Below are positions 62,326-64,000 of a DNA stretch of 64,000 bases, in pieces. The translations under genes and the position numbers were made by a program. Under the pieces are notes generated by a model, which was given only the letters and a program-made list of their open reading frames with translations, did no database searches and was not told the DNA's origin. The stretch comes from Povalibacter uvarum. Lineage in GTDB: Bacteria; Pseudomonadota; Gammaproteobacteria; Steroidobacterales; Steroidobacteraceae. Position 1 is the first letter of the stretch. Each line of letters opens with the position of its first letter. The stretch spans positions 604,286 to 668,285 of the forward strand of contig NZ_JACHHZ010000005.1 in NCBI RefSeq assembly GCF_014202975.1. The letters are read 5' to 3'.

Positions 62326-63527
62326 TGCCAAAGACTTCGTTCTCGAACGCGCAGGCGCGTCGCATCGCGCTCGCTGCACAGCATTTCGATGCGTCGACGC
62401 GTCTGCGCGGCGTGCGCGATGTGGCTGCGTTCGTTCGCAAGCTGGGCGCCGTGCAGATCGATTCGGTGAATGTGCTGGTCCGCTCTCATTACCTGCCGCT
62501 GTTCTCGCGGCTGGGGCACTACTCGCACGATCTCCTGGATCGGGCCGCCTACGACGAGCGGCACCTGTTCGAGTACTGGGGACATGAGGCTTCGTTCCTG
62601 CCCGTCGAAATGTATCCGCTCTTCCGCTGGCGCATGGACCGCGCGAAACGTGGCGAAGGTACCTGGGGTGGATTGAGGCGCTACGCGACGGAGCACCAGG
62701 ATCTGGTGCAGGCCGCGCTTGCTCAGATTCGCGATCGCGGGCCGCTTGGCGCGAGCGAACTCGATGCCGCCGGCAAATCGAGCGGCGGCTGGTGGGGCTG
62801 GAGCCAGGGCAAGCAGATCCTCGAATGGCTGTTCTGGTCGGGGACGGTCACCACGGCCAGGCGACGCAATTTCGAGCGCCTGTACGACCTCACAGAGCGT
62901 GTGCTGCCGTCGGAGATCTTCTCCGCGCCCGCACCGTCGAAGGAGGACGCTCAACGCAGCCTGATGGCGACCGCTGGAAGAGCGTTGGGTATCGCCACTC
63001 TGCGTGACCTTCGCGACTACTACCGCCTGCCGACGCAGGACGCGGCAGAGCGCCTCAAGGAGCTTCTGGACGAGGGCACGCTCCTGCCTGTCTCAGTCGA
63101 AGGCTGGAAGCACGCGGCGTACCTGCATCACGAAGCGCGAGTGCCGAGGAAGGTTTCCGGCGCAGCGTTGCTGTCGCCTTTCGATTCGCTGATCTGGGAG
63201 CGTCAGCGCACCGAGCGCCTGTTCGACTTCATCTACCGGCTGGAAATCTACACGCCGGCCGACAAGCGCCAGCATGGTTACTACGTGCTGCCATTCCTTC
63301 TGGACGAGCGCCTGGTCGGGCGTGTTGATCTGAAAGCGGACCGTGCACGCAGTCGCCTGCAGGTGAAGGGAGGCAGTGTCGAGGAAGGCGTGACCGCAAA
63401 GAAGATCGTCGAACCGCTCAGCGCGGAGTTGCAGTCACTAGCTCAATGGCTCGGCCTCGAAGGCGTCGAAATCACGACCCGACGCGGCGAGCTGATGAAG
63501 CTCCTGAAGCAGAAACGCTCCGTCTAG
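62325..63527 (+). CDS. YcaQ/AlkX-type DNA glycosylase-like winged-helix protein
   Basis: 400 residues. The ATG starts on the last base of the transporter's TGA. The family motif GAVQIDSVNVLVRSHYLPLF near residue 45 contains the QID triplet, placed where YcaQ-like DNA glycosylases have the QxD/QxQ catalytic motif. HLFEYWGHEASFLPVEMYPL, GASELDAAGKSSGGWWGWSQ and LLSPFDSLIWERQRTERLFD are further conserved family segments. E. coli YcaQ (AlkX) opens interstrand cross-links and removes alkylated bases. Coupling to a transporter gene is unusual. Confidence 0.87.
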   Translation: MPKTSFSNAQARRIALAAQHFDASTRLRGVRDVAAFVRKLGAVQIDSVNVLVRSHYLPLFSRLGHYSHDLLDRAAYDERHLFEYWGHEASFLPVEMYPLFRWRMDRAKRGEGTWGGLRRYATEHQDLVQAALAQIRDRGPLGASELDAAGKSSGGWWGWSQGKQILEWLFWSGTVTTARRRNFERLYDLTERVLPSEIFSAPAPSKEDAQRSLMATAGRALGIATLRDLRDYYRLPTQDAAERLKELLDEGTLLPVSVEGWKHAAYLHHEARVPRKVSGAALLSPFDSLIWERQRTERLFDFIYRLEIYTPADKRQHGYYVLPFLLDERLVGRVDLKADRARSRLQVKGGSVEEGVTAKKIVEPLSAELQSLAQWLGLEGVEITTRRGELMKLLKQKRSV

Positions 63528-63601
63528 TTGCGATTGCCCTTCGTCAGCAGGCCAAAGCTGCAGGTCGCGATGAACAGCACTACATAGAACAGAACACTCA
63601 T
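63524..63601 (-). CDS. 25-residue membrane peptide
   Basis: Too short for usual gene finding. ATG at 63601, preceded by AAGGAG at the ideal 6-base spacing. The translation MSVLFYVVLFIATCSFGLLT plus KGNRN ends at TAG 63524. It has one membrane helix (about residues 3-20) and a positively charged C-terminus, so the helix most likely has its N-terminus outside. The stop codon overlaps the stop of the converging YcaQ-type gene. The resemblance to KdpF-like small membrane proteins is in size and shape only. I do not recognise a specific family. Confidence 0.6.
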   Translation of the reverse strand: MSVLFYVVLFIATCSFGLLTKGNRN

Positions 63602-63694
63602 CGGGTACTCCTTCAATCGGCTCCTTTGTTAGTAGGACGCTGGTAGCCGGCGGTGGGTTCCACTGCGGGACGTAGGTAGTTGGCGACAGGGGGC

Positions 63695-63895
63695 GGCGAG
63701 CTACGAGCGGTGAGCCAGAAAGTTCCGAGCTCATTGCGGGCTCGGTCTGCCTGTGGGTCCGGCTTCAGCCGGACGTCATGCCGAAGGCATGCTTCACTGT
63801 CATTCCCGCGAAGGCGGGAATCCATTCTTGAGATTCGGATGGACTCCCGCGTGCGCGGGAGTGACGACGTCGGGCCCGGATCGCTGGCGCGATGA
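63695..63895. repeat. Repeats: GAGC-rich fragment, GTGGGTCCG palindrome and a palindrome pair
   Basis: 63695-63744 repeats the GAGC-rich text seen at 10721-10800. 63752-63780 is a GTGGGTCCGGCTTCAGCCGG copy. 63799-63866 is the ATTCCCGCGAAGGCGGGAAT / ACTCCCGCGTGCGCGGGAGT pair. ATGACGTCCGGCTAAGGTGG near 63891 closes the nested arrangement, as at 49454-49657. Confidence 0.75.
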
Positions 63896-63957
63896 CGTCC
63901 GGCTAAGGTGGTCTCAACGGGTCGATGCAACATCATCCACTAGACCGGAGGTGTGAG

Positions 63958-64000
63958 ATGTTGCGTAAGAGACTATCAGCTGAAGAGCAGGCTCAGATTT
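63958..64000 (+). CDS. Start of an unidentified gene (continues beyond the right edge)
   Basis: ATG 63958, preceded by GGAGG (63948-63952) 5 bases upstream, begins MLRKRLSAEEQAQI and runs to the edge. Fourteen residues cannot be assigned. The basic start followed by EEQ, and the preceding text (GTCTCAACGGGTCGATGCAA and CATCATCCACTAGACC), made me think of an IS30-like transposase leader, but this is a guess. Confidence 0.45.
   Translation, partial: MLRKRLSAEEQAQI

Noticed and set aside
63958..64000. Assignment of the edge gene to an insertion sequence
   Set aside because: Only 14 residues are visible and no terminal inverted repeat can be confirmed; left unassigned.

Overview
This is a GC-rich (roughly 63-65% by eye), gene-dense stretch of a Gram-negative chromosome. 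Outer-membrane two-partner secretion, several lipoproteins, a Tat-type leader, a soluble lytic transglycosylase and Ohr point to a proteobacterium. The Sig-70_X6-type ECF sigma factor coupled to a TPR Ser/Thr kinase, the many periplasmic amidohydrolases, and the dense palindromic intergenic repeats suggest a gammaproteobacterium of the Steroidobacter/Nevskiales/Xanthomonadales sort; the taxon is inferred. No phage, CRISPR array, rRNA or complete insertion sequence is visible. One tRNA is present.

Layout. 1-5352 (minus): the transporter and the first 1187 codons of a filamentous-haemagglutinin-type exoprotein (TpsB-TpsA); the exoprotein runs off the left edge. 5682-9413 (minus): a 1243-residue membrane Ser/Thr kinase with a C-terminal formylglycine-generating-enzyme-like (SUMF1) domain. 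9.7-21.3 kb: mixed single genes (dienelactone hydrolase, DUF899, GNAT, DksA-type zinc finger, adenine deaminase, PI-PLC-like protein, alpha/beta-hydrolase lipoprotein, two VOC proteins, SnoaL-like protein, DUF1801, NAD-dependent epimerase). 21.4-29.2 kb: ChaN/TIKI-like protein, gamma-glutamyltransferase, XRE-cupin regulator with GNAT, EamA exporter, ankyrin protein. 29.2-35.5 kb (plus): a tight four-gene operon of an amidohydrolase, an amidohydrolase-like protein that has lost its metal ligands, an ECF sigma factor and a TPR kinase. 35.5-43.8 kb: Crp-like regulator and amidohydrolase, Ohr, another amidohydrolase, small membrane proteins, a YwqG-like lipoprotein, a second DUF899 protein. 43.8 kb: a CAU-anticodon tRNA that looks like tRNA-Ile2 rather than tRNA-Met, then about 620 bases without a gene.

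44.5-64 kb: DUF3562; a three-gene coupled operon of MGDG-synthase-type glycosyltransferase, YkoP-like protein and NodB-type deacetylase; MHS-family transporter; CaiB-type CoA-transferase; GGDEF-EAL protein; AI-2E-type permease fused to a Rossmann-like domain; Slt70; MgtC; Ogt; DUF4136 lipoprotein; a SLC13/TrkA-C transporter overlapped by a YcaQ-type DNA-repair protein; and a 25-codon membrane peptide missed by length cutoffs. A further reading frame starts 43 bases from the right edge.

The most notable candidates are the amidohydrolase/pseudo-amidohydrolase/ECF/kinase operon, the glycosyltransferase-YkoP-deacetylase operon, the kinase-SUMF fusion, the 25-residue membrane peptide, and at least three families of palindromic intergenic repeats that fill most gaps between genes.
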